DNA of 64,000 bases from Barthelona sp. PCE (Eukaryota > Metamonada: BaSk clade): positions 248,001 to 312,000 of the forward strand of contig JAUFOR010000006.1 in assembly GCA_040285745.1 (NCBI GenBank). The letters run 5' to 3'. Under the pieces are notes generated by a model that was given only the letters and a program-made list of their open reading frames with translations, had not been told where the DNA came from and searched no databases. Made by a program: the position numbers and the translations under genes. How positions within the stretch are numbered: the first letter of the stretch is position 1; each line of letters starts with the position of its first letter. Shown in pieces: positions 48,570-57,935 of the stretch.

Positions 48570-49427
48570 ATGTATAAAGGATCATTTTTTACGGTTTCCA
48601 TTGCATTTTTTGCATTTTTGGCTCTTTCCACAGCCGGGTCTCCAACTATTATTAACATTAGAACACCTGACGGACATCCAGTTTCTCATTGTGAAAGTCA
48701 TGGCATTGCCTTTAACGCTAACAGTGTCAGAGTGGTGGCTGACCCCTCTAATAACTGTCTTTTTAAGTTAGGCCTTTCACAGGGGTCACCTGACGATGAT
48801 TTCAACTCTGATTCAAATTTTACCAGCAACCCACCTTTCTTTGATACAGCCCCATGGACTTTTAGAAAGGGCGCCAACATGAGGGTATGTTATTGGGCCA
48901 ATTGTGATGTTGATATCCGAACAAATTTCTGGGGTAATTTACTACATCCTGATGATTTGCCGACAGCAAAGAGAGCGTCAAATGATATGATTGGTGATGG
49001 AGAATACGTTACAACTGTTCCCATGCCTGATAATTTTGGAAAAAGCAATGACTATTGTTTTACAGGTTATCTGTTGACACAGGAAAAGTTTGGGAGAACG
49101 CCTTATTCAATGATTGTTAACAACGGTGTTAAGGTCTTTGAGCGTTGTGATCGCCCAACAGCACAATTTAAAGAGGATTGGAAGATGCCTACAGGAGATT
49201 ATTATTTCACCGTTGTGTATCATGATAAAACGAATGGATATATTTCTTCTTTAGGTTCTTCATCTATGTCATATCACAAGGACTCACACACTGAAACCAA
49301 TTTCGATGCAAACAAATTCATCATCTTTCTTATTTTCGTTGGAGCAATAATTTTTGCGTATGTGAAAAGGGATGTGATTAAGAAGAAGTTGGGTTATGAA
49401 GATCCTCTTTCTTATGGTCGTGTGTAG
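48570..49427 (+). CDS. Type I membrane protein with cysteine-containing ectodomain
   Basis: The 285-residue protein has a signal peptide (about 1-22), an ectodomain with at least six cysteines (HCESH, NNCLF, RVCYWANCD, DYCFTGY, ERCDRP) likely paired as disulfides, and one membrane segment near 252-267 (KFIIFLIFVGAIIFAYVK). A basic tail ends LSYGRV. Family unknown. TCATCTT lies about 20 nt before the ATG. It is the second of two tandem genes with this topology. Confidence 0.75.
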   Translation: MYKGSFFTVSIAFFAFLALSTAGSPTIINIRTPDGHPVSHCESHGIAFNANSVRVVADPSNNCLFKLGLSQGSPDDDFNSDSNFTSNPPFFDTAPWTFRKGANMRVCYWANCDVDIRTNFWGNLLHPDDLPTAKRASNDMIGDGEYVTTVPMPDNFGKSNDYCFTGYLLTQEKFGRTPYSMIVNNGVKVFERCDRPTAQFKEDWKMPTGDYYFTVVYHDKTNGYISSLGSSSMSYHKDSHTETNFDANKFIIFLIFVGAIIFAYVKRDVIKKKLGYEDPLSYGRV

Positions 49428-49540
49428 TCATAATTGTGATGTTAATAGTAAATAAATAGTTCATTTGGTCAATAAAAAACTAAAGGATTTACTAAGATTA
49501 TCAAAAGAATATATATGTACAATAAAGAGCATGTGAACTA

Positions 49541-50210
49541 TTAATCGGAATGCATATTGGCAACCGCAACAATTTGAATTAAATAAAAAATTGGAACAAT
49601 AAACATATATGCTTGAATAACAACATTAGTTCTGAAAAATTGCACAATGATGGTAGTGAGTTGTAAAAGACGATAAACAATAACACAAGTACTATTTCTA
49701 TTGGCTTTAATTTTCTTATAAATAACAAATTCAATAAACCAACAAATGATCATAATCACAACAATAAACATTATTAAAACTGCACCCAACTGGCCCAAAT
49801 GTAATGGGTTAGTATCTGTATTCAAAAGAAGTGAAAAAGCAATTAGGAAAACTATTGCAGCACCAAAAATTACCAAGAAGAGTATCTGGATAACTAATGC
49901 AATAATTGTAAGACAGTCACGTTCTTCGGGTTCGGGTTGGACAGTGACCGCAGTGGCCGGGACTAAAACGTAAGGTTGCCTAAATATCAGTTTTTGAGGT
50001 GTTGAAAGAAGGAATTCGCATTTTCTTTAAGTAGCCCGGCAGTGGTGCATATTTGCAAGCAAATATATTGAAATTCATATTACAATCAATGCTGATTTAT
50101 AGAAAAAAAATTTATATGACCAAAAGTAGCAATAAAAGTATTTTTTGGATTGCGAAGTAAGATGCAATGCCCAGGGCACAATGAAAACTGCAAAAATAAA
50201 AGACATACAT
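49541..50210 (-). CDS. Small four-span membrane protein A, start codon split by intron
   Basis: The spliced gene is complement(join(49541..49979,50209..50210)), giving 146 residues. Exon 1 contributes only AT of the start codon and exon 2 begins with G, reading MQPYVLVPATAVTVQP. No in-frame ATG exists in exon 2 before the first membrane segment. Four hydrophobic segments follow, with the conserved loop DTNPLHLGQLGAVLIM and the block IKANRNSTCVIVYRLLQ. It is a clear paralogue of the protein at 50634-51156. The topology resembles small Golgi or vesicle tetraspans, but the family is not identified. Confidence 0.7.
49980..50208 (-). other. Intron splitting the ATG of small membrane protein A (229 nt)
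   Basis: Read on the minus strand, the donor is GTATGTCTTT directly after AT, and the acceptor element is ACTGATATTTAG directly before GCAACC. The layout is the same as in the paralogue. Confidence 0.75.
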
Positions 50211-50633
50211 GTGGATTGGTGAGAAAAATGAAATGCTGAGTCATTTGTATTAGGTTGGGTTGGAAGAATGTAATTATTGGCAGTAGTTCAAGTTGAGACC
50301 TTCTGACCTGTGAATGTTGCTAAATTCAAGAAAAAATCAGAGATTGTAAGTTAAAGAAGAATTGTAAATAAATGTTTCATTTGAATATATATATGGAAAG
50401 TACGGGTTGTATTGTGTGTATACAGGTCGAATTGATGGTGTTACATAACAAATTATCTGTTTGAGATAACAGATTCGTGAGAAAGATTTTTTTTAAGATT
50501 GTTGTATTTTTCATACAAAAAACGCGTGCTGTGTTTGAAACTTCAAAAAGACTCTTGTGCAGTGTGTAAAAGTTGTTGTTTTCCATTTTCACCACCAAGA
50601 TCCTCATTTCATTTTTGAATCCTTATCTTAGAA
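50211..50633. other. Spacer between head-to-head paralogues
   Basis: No convincing gene. The short minus-strand frame at 50377-50607 has no family match and AT-rich composition. Promoters of both small membrane proteins should lie here. Confidence 0.4.
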
Positions 50634-51156
50634 ATGTATGACCAAACACACATGACAGTTGTTTTTTATTACACATCATGTGTATTTCCAAGCTTTTAAG
50701 GAATGAATTTATCCTTTTTAGCGATAATTGTGTTTTCTAACTTTTAGGCATCCCTCCGCTCGTCAACCTGTTCAACACCAAAAGCCCGAAGGCTTATGGC
50801 CCATGTTAGCCTACTATTTGCAAATGGCTATTATTATTCTCATTGGTATTGTCATTTTAGCACTTTTAGCTTTTGCCTTTGTTCTTGGTGCTGATAGTAA
50901 CCCATTAGGTGATCTCGCAGCTGCTCTTATGATGGTTTTCGTTGTTGCGGCTGTTATTTACTTTTTGATTGAGTACGTCATCTTCTCTAAGATTAAGGCC
51001 TTCAAGCGCTCTACCTGTGTCATTGTTTGGAGAATTCTTAACGTTCTTGGTTTCATTTCTCAAGTTTCCAAGGGTGGTGCTGTTTCTGCCACTTCTTTCG
51101 TGTTCCTTGCCATCTACATCGTTCAGATTGTTGCTATGTTCAAGCTTCCCGCTTAA
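50634..51156 (+). CDS. Small four-span membrane protein B, start codon split by intron
   Basis: The spliced gene is join(50634..50635,50748..51156), giving 136 residues beginning MHPSARQPVQHQKPEG. Exon 1 supplies AT of the start codon. Four hydrophobic segments span about residues 25-135, with the loop DSNPLGDLAAALMMVF and the block IKAFKRSTCVIVWRILN shared with paralogue A. It ends FKLPA. C-ending codons are more frequent here than in paralogue A, so this copy is probably the more highly expressed. The stop overlaps TAAA. Confidence 0.75.
50636..50747 (+). other. Intron splitting the ATG of small membrane protein B (112 nt)
   Basis: The donor is GTATGACCAA after AT; the acceptor element is TCTAACTTTTAG before GCATCC. 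Splicing creates the only plausible start codon in the frame. Confidence 0.8.
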
Positions 51157-51571
51157 ATATAAAAAAACAAACAGCTTGTTCCGATTTGACTTTTTGTACT
51201 TGTTACATTAATTTAATAAACTTTTCTTCATTCTCCAGTGATTAGAACCACACAATTAAACAGTGAGTACATATGCACACGTTCTATTCTGTCAAAATCA
51301 TTACTATTGTTATTGGGGTCATATCTATAAATTACTCAACGCTTTACTTTTATGATCACGGTGGGATAAGGCTCGACTTAAAACTTATTCAAGCGTTATG
51401 AATCATTGAATTCTGAATATTAGCCACAATACAAATATCTCAAGTTGCAATAGATTTCAAACGGAATAATGTACGCACAGCAGTGGGCAAATCAAGAGTA
51501 AGTTCGGTTGATGACATGTGGCTTAAAAAACAATAATTTTAAGCTTGTTATTTTCTTTTGTAGACCTTTCC
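51157..51571. other. 415-nt spacer upstream of Rpn3
   Basis: AT-rich, with no supported coding frame or recognised RNA. A pyrimidine run ending in TAG just before the Rpn3 ATG could be mistaken for an acceptor, but no GTATG donor or CTAAY element goes with it. Confidence 0.35.
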
Positions 51572-52852
51572 ATGGATTCTGATTTAAAAATCATCTTCAC
51601 GGACTTTAAACATCTGTTGCAGCGTGTAGACTCCGTTGATAGCTCTACAAGTACTGCAAAGGAGACAAAAACTTTGATGTCCTTCAGACAGTTGATCAGA
51701 ACAGAAACAGACTTCATTGAGATGATAGACACGTTGAATACGGGCGTCTTGGGCTCTTGCATTGTTGGATTACTCAAAGCAGTTGTTGCTTTTGATCTAG
51801 ATAGACTTGAAGAGGCCAAAACACTTATGTTTTCCGTTGAAAACAGGGTTCTCGAAAACTCTAGGGACTTGAAGTTCCATTTGATTGTCTCCAAGTATGC
51901 GTATTACCGCTTTTTAATTTTTGGTACAGAAGCATATAATTTTCTGTTAGATATGAACAGAACAGCTATTGTAGGTCACGATGAACTCACACAGATGGTT
52001 ACTATCAACTGCATTTTTAATATTTTAATCCAACAAGGTCAATACAAGAAATTTAAAAACACACACTCTAATTTTAAACCTGTTTTGGGTAAATTTTTGA
52101 ATCAAGATGCTCGTTATTTTTATTATACAGCACTGTTATCGATATCATTGACGAAGTATCGTGATGCAGCAATACAATTAAATGGAGCTTTGCGTAAAAC
52201 TAATAATAGGCAATTGATAATGAAAGCTACTAAATTATTAGTAGTTTTGAAGTTACTTTTGGGTGATAGTGACAAGTCCTTGTTCAGAGATGCTAAGGCT
52301 GAATTATATCCGTATTATATGTTGGATCAAGCAGTTGCTTCAGGTGATTTGATAAATTTTAATGCATGTTTAAGTGAATTTGAACATTTGTTTGAGGCTG
52401 ATAACACATTGAAGATCATACTTTCGTTGAAAAGTGCAGTAGTAAGAATTGGTGTTGCAAATATGGCAAAAGCATATTCAAAAATTAGTTTGGAAGGTTG
52501 TGCACGATTACTTGGTCTCGATAGTGTGGAAGAGGTGTTATCTGTCGTCTCTAAACTGATTAGCAATAATGAAATCGATGCCAAGATGGTTTTAGTCCAA
52601 CAAGGTGTTTTTCTTAGTTTTGGTGATGAACGTTCCATTCCAATTCAACAGACCATCGAAACATTTAACGCTAAGATGCGCGAGGTCATTAATCTAAGGA
52701 ATGAATGTATTAAGAGTATTAGGTATACAGATCGAGTTTCAGTGGATGAGGATGAGATTAAAAGGATGGATGAACAAAGGAAGCTTGATCTTGAGTCACA
52801 GCACATGGCGGCACAGGCAGAGGACCACTCTGAACCTCATCATAACATGTAG
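51572..52852 (+). CDS. RPN3: 26S proteasome lid subunit Rpn3 (PSMD3)
   Basis: The 426-residue protein is a helical-repeat/PCI subunit of the proteasome lid. The C-terminal half matches Rpn3: LVVLKLLLGDSDKSLF corresponds to the family's LLLGEIPERSLF, and YYMLDQAVASGDLINFNACL and AYSKISLEGCARLLGLDS follow in the PCI domain, then VVSKLISNNEIDAKM and IKSIRYTDRV. The N-terminal half is diverged, and the product is shorter than the animal one (about 530). The start is the ATG at 51572; the frame extends upstream only with a TTG. Confidence 0.85.
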   Translation: MDSDLKIIFTDFKHLLQRVDSVDSSTSTAKETKTLMSFRQLIRTETDFIEMIDTLNTGVLGSCIVGLLKAVVAFDLDRLEEAKTLMFSVENRVLENSRDLKFHLIVSKYAYYRFLIFGTEAYNFLLDMNRTAIVGHDELTQMVTINCIFNILIQQGQYKKFKNTHSNFKPVLGKFLNQDARYFYYTALLSISLTKYRDAAIQLNGALRKTNNRQLIMKATKLLVVLKLLLGDSDKSLFRDAKAELYPYYMLDQAVASGDLINFNACLSEFEHLFEADNTLKIILSLKSAVVRIGVANMAKAYSKISLEGCARLLGLDSVEEVLSVVSKLISNNEIDAKMVLVQQGVFLSFGDERSIPIQQTIETFNAKMREVINLRNECIKSIRYTDRVSVDEDEIKRMDEQRKLDLESQHMAAQAEDHSEPHHNM

Positions 52853-52920
52853 ACGTTAGTAAATCGTGTTTTATATTTTTTTTCTCTTTTTGGGTTTGCT
52901 TATCGCATAATTTTTGCACA

Positions 52921-53475
52921 ATGGATATGACCGAGGAAGTTGACTACTATGCACATGAACCAATTAGTAGGCCAAAGCTTGTGACACTGCTTAATACCTT
53001 TATTGTTGAGACAAGTGCTTTTGTGAACAGATTTGCTGATAGCTGCGAGTCAAGCCTTCAGGACATGTCCGTAAGGATTACAAATTTGTCCAATGAACTG
53101 GGTATTCTCGAGAGTAAGTTGGAATCCGTGAAAGATATTCAGGCATCACAACCTAAACCTGTCCAACAGGCACAGACAGCTCCAGCACAGCCACAGGCAG
53201 CAGGATCTATTCCACCACCATCAGGAACTGACCCGGTGCCTGCCCCTGTTGAGCCTGAGATTGATCCAGCTGTAGCAGCAGCTGAACAGGCACGTCTAGA
53301 GGAAGAGGCACGTCAGGCAGCTGAGGAAGAAGCTTTAATGGAAGAGTTTGGCAGTTTTATTCGTCCTTTACAGCTCAGGGTACCACCACAGGCAGTACGG
53401 GCACAGATGGAGGGTCTTGGTTTCCCCCCAGAGACTGTGGACAAGGTTATAGCTGTGGGAACTCGTGGTTTGTAA
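52921..53475 (+). CDS. WASHC3: WASH complex subunit 3 (CCDC53)
   Basis: The 184-residue protein has the CCDC53 signature coiled coil near residue 20-70: LLNTFIVETSAFVNRFADSC and ITNLSNELGILESKLESV. A Pro/Gln/Ala-rich linker and a C-terminal LQLRVPPQAVRAQMEGLGF motif follow, also family-typical. WASHC3 is part of the five-subunit WASH complex, which activates Arp2/3 on endosomes for retromer-dependent sorting. Its presence implies branched actin on endosomes in this organism. Confidence 0.85.
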   Translation: MDMTEEVDYYAHEPISRPKLVTLLNTFIVETSAFVNRFADSCESSLQDMSVRITNLSNELGILESKLESVKDIQASQPKPVQQAQTAPAQPQAAGSIPPPSGTDPVPAPVEPEIDPAVAAAEQARLEEEARQAAEEEALMEEFGSFIRPLQLRVPPQAVRAQMEGLGFPPETVDKVIAVGTRGL

Positions 53476-53614
53476 GGGTTTGTTGTATCGACTTAGTAAA
53501 TGACACATGTGGATTTATTCTTGTTTGATTACGTGTAGAAGATTTTGTCTGTTAACTACAAAAGCTACCATTGATATATTTTTTTCTCACCTATTTCAAA
53601 AATTTTTTCGATGA

Positions 53615-54265
53615 ATGGATGAGATAGAGGGATATAAACCAGTTTCGCACCCACTTTATGTTGCATACACAACTATTGAGCGATTGAAATTTTTTTTTGA
53701 TGAGTTTATCAACCGAAGTGATTTGCTAGATTTGGGCCACGTTTTACCACCACGTATTGTACTGAACCCGAGAGTTAATGTTACAAATGCACCAATCTGG
53801 TCATTTTCATTAAGTGAATCGCAGTTTAGTTTTTTAAGAACAGTACGAGGGATGGAGAAATTGTTGAACCAATATGATGACCAGGTGTTAAGGTTCCAAG
53901 AACTTAAGTCAAAGGTAGAGGCAAGCAAAGTACAAAGAAGCACAGATATGAAGAAACTAAGAAATTTTCCTCGTTATATAGAAGTTATGGAAGAAGTTAT
54001 AGGTTTTTTTGCTGTCCAATGTTACTTCTTTTATGATTTCTGTTCTATGTCAATATTTAATGGAGACGAATTTGGAGAAATTAATGATTTCCTATTTAAA
54101 GCAATTGGTTTTGTTGGTACAAAATTAGATCGAAATAAGATTATCGAATTGGAAAGATTTGCTGGAATATTTTATCCTCGTATAGCACGTATATATAGGA
54201 AAAGTTTTAATAGTTTTTTACAACAAGAACCGAACATATTTGAAAAATTTTTTTTAATAGAATAA
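53615..54265 (+). CDS. Unknown 216-residue helical protein
   Basis: Not recognised. The protein is predicted mainly helical, with a central charged helix (DDQVLRFQELKSKVEA near 90-105) and aromatic-rich C-terminal helices (FFAVQCYFFYDFC, about 133-145). No signal peptide or clean membrane span is seen. Two overlapping ATGs occur, at 53611 and 53615; only the second gives this frame. TCACCTA lies upstream. The stop overlaps TAAA. Confidence 0.6.
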   Translation: MDEIEGYKPVSHPLYVAYTTIERLKFFFDEFINRSDLLDLGHVLPPRIVLNPRVNVTNAPIWSFSLSESQFSFLRTVRGMEKLLNQYDDQVLRFQELKSKVEASKVQRSTDMKKLRNFPRYIEVMEEVIGFFAVQCYFFYDFCSMSIFNGDEFGEINDFLFKAIGFVGTKLDRNKIIELERFAGIFYPRIARIYRKSFNSFLQQEPNIFEKFFLIE

Positions 54266-54354
54266 ATTTTTATGATAAATTTATGGATCATCACTTTAAA
54301 AACAGTATACAGGTCAAGTTATTACGAAATTAAAGATTTGATCCAAAAATAGGC

Positions 54355-54361
54355 TCACTTT
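54355..54361 (+). promoter_or_regulatory. Initiator-like TCACTTT
   Basis: The motif matches TCAYWY and lies 24 nt before the RIO1 start codon. Pattern match only. Confidence 0.3.
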
Positions 54362-54384
54362 ACACAATACTACCCTTTTCTTTA

Positions 54385-56139
54385 ATGCCTGAACCGGAGG
54401 TTGAAGCTGAGGTTACAGCTGAGGTTCTTGAAGATGCTTTCTACTTTGAGGACATTGAACCCGAACAGAAAAGTGAGGATTCTGATCAATACCACGAAGA
54501 TGACTACTACGAGGATGAAGATGATTATGAAGCTGGGAGTGGTGGTGCTGGCAGTGGAAATGCACTGAAAATTGAGTCTACAGTGTCACAAGAGCTTGAA
54601 CGACAATTTGGGGCTCGTTTAAACGTATCTGCACTTGGCAGAGGAGCTAAAAAGCGCAAAGACAAGGCTCAGAGGGCAACAGTCGACAATGTACTTGATC
54701 AACGTACTCGTTTAATGATTTACAAGATGATGCAACGTGGGTTGTTTGACAGATTAGATGGTTGTGTTTCCACAGGTAAGGAGGCTAATGTCTACCGTGG
54801 CGTGAGTCCATCCCGTGGAGATGTTGCATTGAAGGTATATAAGACTTCGATTCTAGAATTTAAGGATCGTGATCAGTACGTTACAGGTGAATTTCGTTTT
54901 AGACAAGGTTATTCAAAGGGAAACCCTCGTCAAATGGTTGCGTTATGGGCAGAGAAAGAATACCGTAATCTATCACGTTTGCAAAATGGATATATTCCAT
55001 CTCCTAGACCATTATTCGTACAAAAACATGTTTTGGGTATTGAATTTCTTGGTGAAGAGAGTATGGCAGCTCCACGTTTAAAAGATGTTGATTTTGTATC
55101 TATTACAAAGTCTGTACTTCCACAAGATCATACGCAAAAAGATTTGCAAAAAGCATTGAAAAAGTTAATTAGAAGACTTTATATTGATCTCTTGATGTGT
55201 GTCCGAGCTATGTGGTTTTCTTGTCATTTAGTTCATGCGGATCTTAGTGAATTTAACATTCTATTTCACAATTCACAATTATACATCATTGATGTTTCTC
55301 AATCTGTTGAGCATGAACATCCCAACGCGTTTGAGTTTCTCAGAAAAGATATTCATAACGTAAATGCATTTTTTAGATCAAAATTGAGTTTCCCTGTCCT
55401 CAGTGATATCGATACTTTTTTCTTTATTACCTTGAGTCACGCTGACCTCATTTCACTTGTTTTGCCAAGTAAGGTAACTGATGTACCTTCTGAAACTGAG
55501 GAACCACAAGATTCCGCAGCTATTAATAATAAGAGTGCACGTTTCTTACTTAAGAAGATGCTCAAGCAACGTCAGAAGGACATAAAATCAGGGAACATAG
55601 AGACAGAGATGGAAGAGGAGATTTGGAGACAGGTTTATATTCCTTTCTCTCTTTGGGAATTGGATGCTCAAGATGAATTTAATGGTGGTTCTAACAGTAT
55701 TCAACCTTTACATGTGCTCCAGGAGGATTGGTTCAACACAGTTGTTGAGTCAATGAAGTTACACACATTAGAACCAGATGCTGAAGAAGTAGCTAGGATT
55801 CGTCGTTTGGAACGTAGAAGAGTCACAAAGCTCAATAGAGAGAACACAGATGAGTCTATGCGTGAGCTGAAGCGCCAGAAAAAGGAGGAGAGAAGGCTCA
55901 AGCGTTCTGAAAAGGAAGAGACTGATCGAACGAATCGTTTGGACATTAAGAATCAAATTGGTGAGAATACAACTGCTCCGGACTGGGACGATAAAAATCT
56001 AAGTAATGCTGATAAGAAAAGATTACGTAAAGAGCATAAAAAAAAAATTAAGGCATTACAAAAGCAAAGGCGTCAAAATAAGGCATGTTCTAAGAAGGAG
56101 AAGCAACAAAAACTCAAAAATAGCAGGAGAACAAAGTAA
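54385..56139 (+). CDS. RIO1: RIO1 atypical kinase/ATPase, ribosome biogenesis
   Basis: The 584-residue protein has an acidic N-terminus and the RIO domain (about 115-360): STGKEANVYRGV as the glycine-poor phosphate-binding loop, VALKVYKTS with the ATP-binding lysine, HADLSEFNILFH as catalytic loop and IIDVSQSVEHEHPNA as metal-binding motif. STGKEANVY and DVSQSVE identify RIO1 rather than RIO2 or RIO3. The C-terminal 150 residues are very basic with coiled-coil character. RIO1 acts in the last steps of 40S maturation in the cytoplasm. Confidence 0.95.
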   Translation: MPEPEVEAEVTAEVLEDAFYFEDIEPEQKSEDSDQYHEDDYYEDEDDYEAGSGGAGSGNALKIESTVSQELERQFGARLNVSALGRGAKKRKDKAQRATVDNVLDQRTRLMIYKMMQRGLFDRLDGCVSTGKEANVYRGVSPSRGDVALKVYKTSILEFKDRDQYVTGEFRFRQGYSKGNPRQMVALWAEKEYRNLSRLQNGYIPSPRPLFVQKHVLGIEFLGEESMAAPRLKDVDFVSITKSVLPQDHTQKDLQKALKKLIRRLYIDLLMCVRAMWFSCHLVHADLSEFNILFHNSQLYIIDVSQSVEHEHPNAFEFLRKDIHNVNAFFRSKLSFPVLSDIDTFFFITLSHADLISLVLPSKVTDVPSETEEPQDSAAINNKSARFLLKKMLKQRQKDIKSGNIETEMEEEIWRQVYIPFSLWELDAQDEFNGGSNSIQPLHVLQEDWFNTVVESMKLHTLEPDAEEVARIRRLERRRVTKLNRENTDESMRELKRQKKEERRLKRSEKEETDRTNRLDIKNQIGENTTAPDWDDKNLSNADKKRLRKEHKKKIKALQKQRRQNKACSKKEKQQKLKNSRRTK

Positions 56140-56319
56140 AATCAATGATTTTTGAAGTAATTGATGAGTCAGCCCATTGATTTCTCAATGTTGTTTTGTT
56201 TTTATCAAGATTCAATTGCATCCATGTGTGCAGCATGGCAGACAAGCCGCAGTAATGATATGTATATATTCATTACTCACATTTTCATTGCATTCTGTTT
56301 TTTGTTATCTTTCTCAAGA

Positions 56320-57797
56320 ATGAAACTCGCTGTATTACTTTTAAGCGTGTTACTTGTTGCTCAAGCTAGAAATTTCGCTGTTCTGTATGATCTATGAAGG
56401 TTGTTTTGATTCACAATTGTTATGTTGAAATTCTTTATTATTCATGTGCACCATGTGACACGGTCTACTGCTGTGGTGTGGAAATGAGGGATATTTTTTT
56501 GGTCTGCAGGTTTCTGTGATTTTCACCACAAATTTTTTGCTGCCATTCAACATTTTTTTAAGAACCAAAACACCAAGTTTAACTGTATCTAACATTTAGC
56601 ATTGCTGGTTCAAAGGGATGGAACAACTACCGTCATCAAAGTGATGTTATGGCTCACTACCAACTCCTTAAGGCCCGTGGCTATAAGAAGGAGGACATGA
56701 TCGTCTTTGCTTACGATGATATCGCATACAACTCCTACAACCCTAAGAGAGGTAAGATCTTTAACAGAGCTGACCTCAGAACCAACGTCTACGATGCTTC
56801 TGCTATTGATTATCGTGGCGCTGATGCCAACCCCAAGATCATCCTTGATGTTATTGCTGGTCGTTCAGTTAGTGTTGGTTCTCGTCGTACTGTACCCGCT
56901 GGTGTTGATAAGCTTTACATTTACTATAACAATCACGGTTACACTGACTTGATCGCTGCTCCCGCCTCTTATCAGGGCAAGGAGTATATTTACTCATGGG
57001 ATTTCGATGCTGCAATCAAGAAGGCTCCTGCCAAGACCGTTTTCGGTAACATCGAGGCTTGTTACAGTGGTTCTATGTTCTACAAGACCATTTCCAACAA
57101 GACTGGTAGCTACGCTTTCACCACTGCCGCTAACGTTGCTGAGTCTTCCTACGCCGCCGTTTGGTCTTCCACTCTTCGCGCCTACCTTTCCAACGAGTAC
57201 TCCAAGAACCTCATGGACTTCATTGGTGGTTCTTCTACTCTTAACTTTAAGCTCGTCGACATGTACAAGGCTGTTAAGGATAAGACTGAGGGTTCACACG
57301 TTTCCAAATACGGTCCTTCCTCCATCTTCAACCTGAAGGGTCTTGACATCTTCAAGCCTAAGAGAGCCAATTCTGAATTCCAGGTTATTCCTTCTGAGCC
57401 CATTAAGGCTGGTGATCGCGTTAAGGTTACTGAGCTTCGTCAGAACACCATGCAACGTGCTTTACTCGAATCCCAGGTTGAGAACGATCTCGTTCAAACC
57501 AAGATTCTTGAATCTCAAATGAAGGCCGATAAGGCTTACACCACTTATCTTGATTCCGCAATTGAGGCTATTGCTAACATGGCTCTCCCCCTTAACAAGG
57601 TTGGTGATATCCACAAGGATGTCCAGGAGATGCCCGTAACTAAGCGTGCTGTCTTTGAGGCTACCTTGGATAAGTTCACTGCCAAGTGCGGTTCTCTTGT
57701 TGAGCATGGTTGGGGCAGAATTGAAAAGCTTCACAATGTTGCTCGTATTGGTAACGTTGAGGATATTGTTAAGGCAATTGAGTATGTCTGCCAATAG
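56320..57797 (+). CDS. Legumain-like cysteine peptidase (C13), spliced
   Basis: The gene is join(56320..56384,56600..57797), 420 residues. Exon 1 encodes the signal peptide (MKLAVLLLSVLLVAQA) and NFAVL; exon 2 continues IAGSKGWNNYRHQSDVMAHY, rebuilding the legumain N-terminus. The catalytic dyad is seen in YYNNHGYTD (His134) and NIEACYSGSMF (Cys176). The C-terminal part beyond about 275 is the helical prodomain. Legumains cut after Asn or Asp and mature lysosomal cysteine peptidases; GPI8 is the other family member but would be expected to carry a C-terminal anchor region, which is absent. Codon bias indicates strong expression. Confidence 0.92.
56385..56599 (+). other. Intron in legumain (215 nt, phase 2)
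   Basis: Donor GTATGATCTA, acceptor element TCTAACATTTAG. The splice joins CT|C (Leu) between the signal peptide exon and the catalytic exon. Without it the exon 1 frame ends after two further residues. Confidence 0.9.
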
Positions 57798-57935
57798 TTG
57801 CATTTATGTTCTCATAGTAAAATATTTTTTAGATATCATGTGTAAATATATATTCACAATACAAATAATGTTAATATTATTAATTTCGATTGAGAAAACT
57901 GTTTTTTCATTTTTCACCGTTTCTCAGTGGTTCAC

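Noticed and set aside
50377-50607. 76-residue minus-strand open frame between the head-to-head paralogues
   Set aside because: Low-complexity AT-rich sequence with no membrane, signal or family pattern.
22164-51370. GATCACGGTG(A/G)GATA found in two spacers (about 22169 and 51356)
   Set aside because: A single 15-nt near match between two places in 64 kb is expected by chance, and the flanks do not match.
51480-51571. Possible 5' exon of Rpn3 ending at GAG|GTAAGT-like sequence with a TTTTGTAG acceptor
   Set aside because: It lacks the GTATG donor and CTRAY acceptor element used by the other introns, and the ATG at 51572 gives a normal start.
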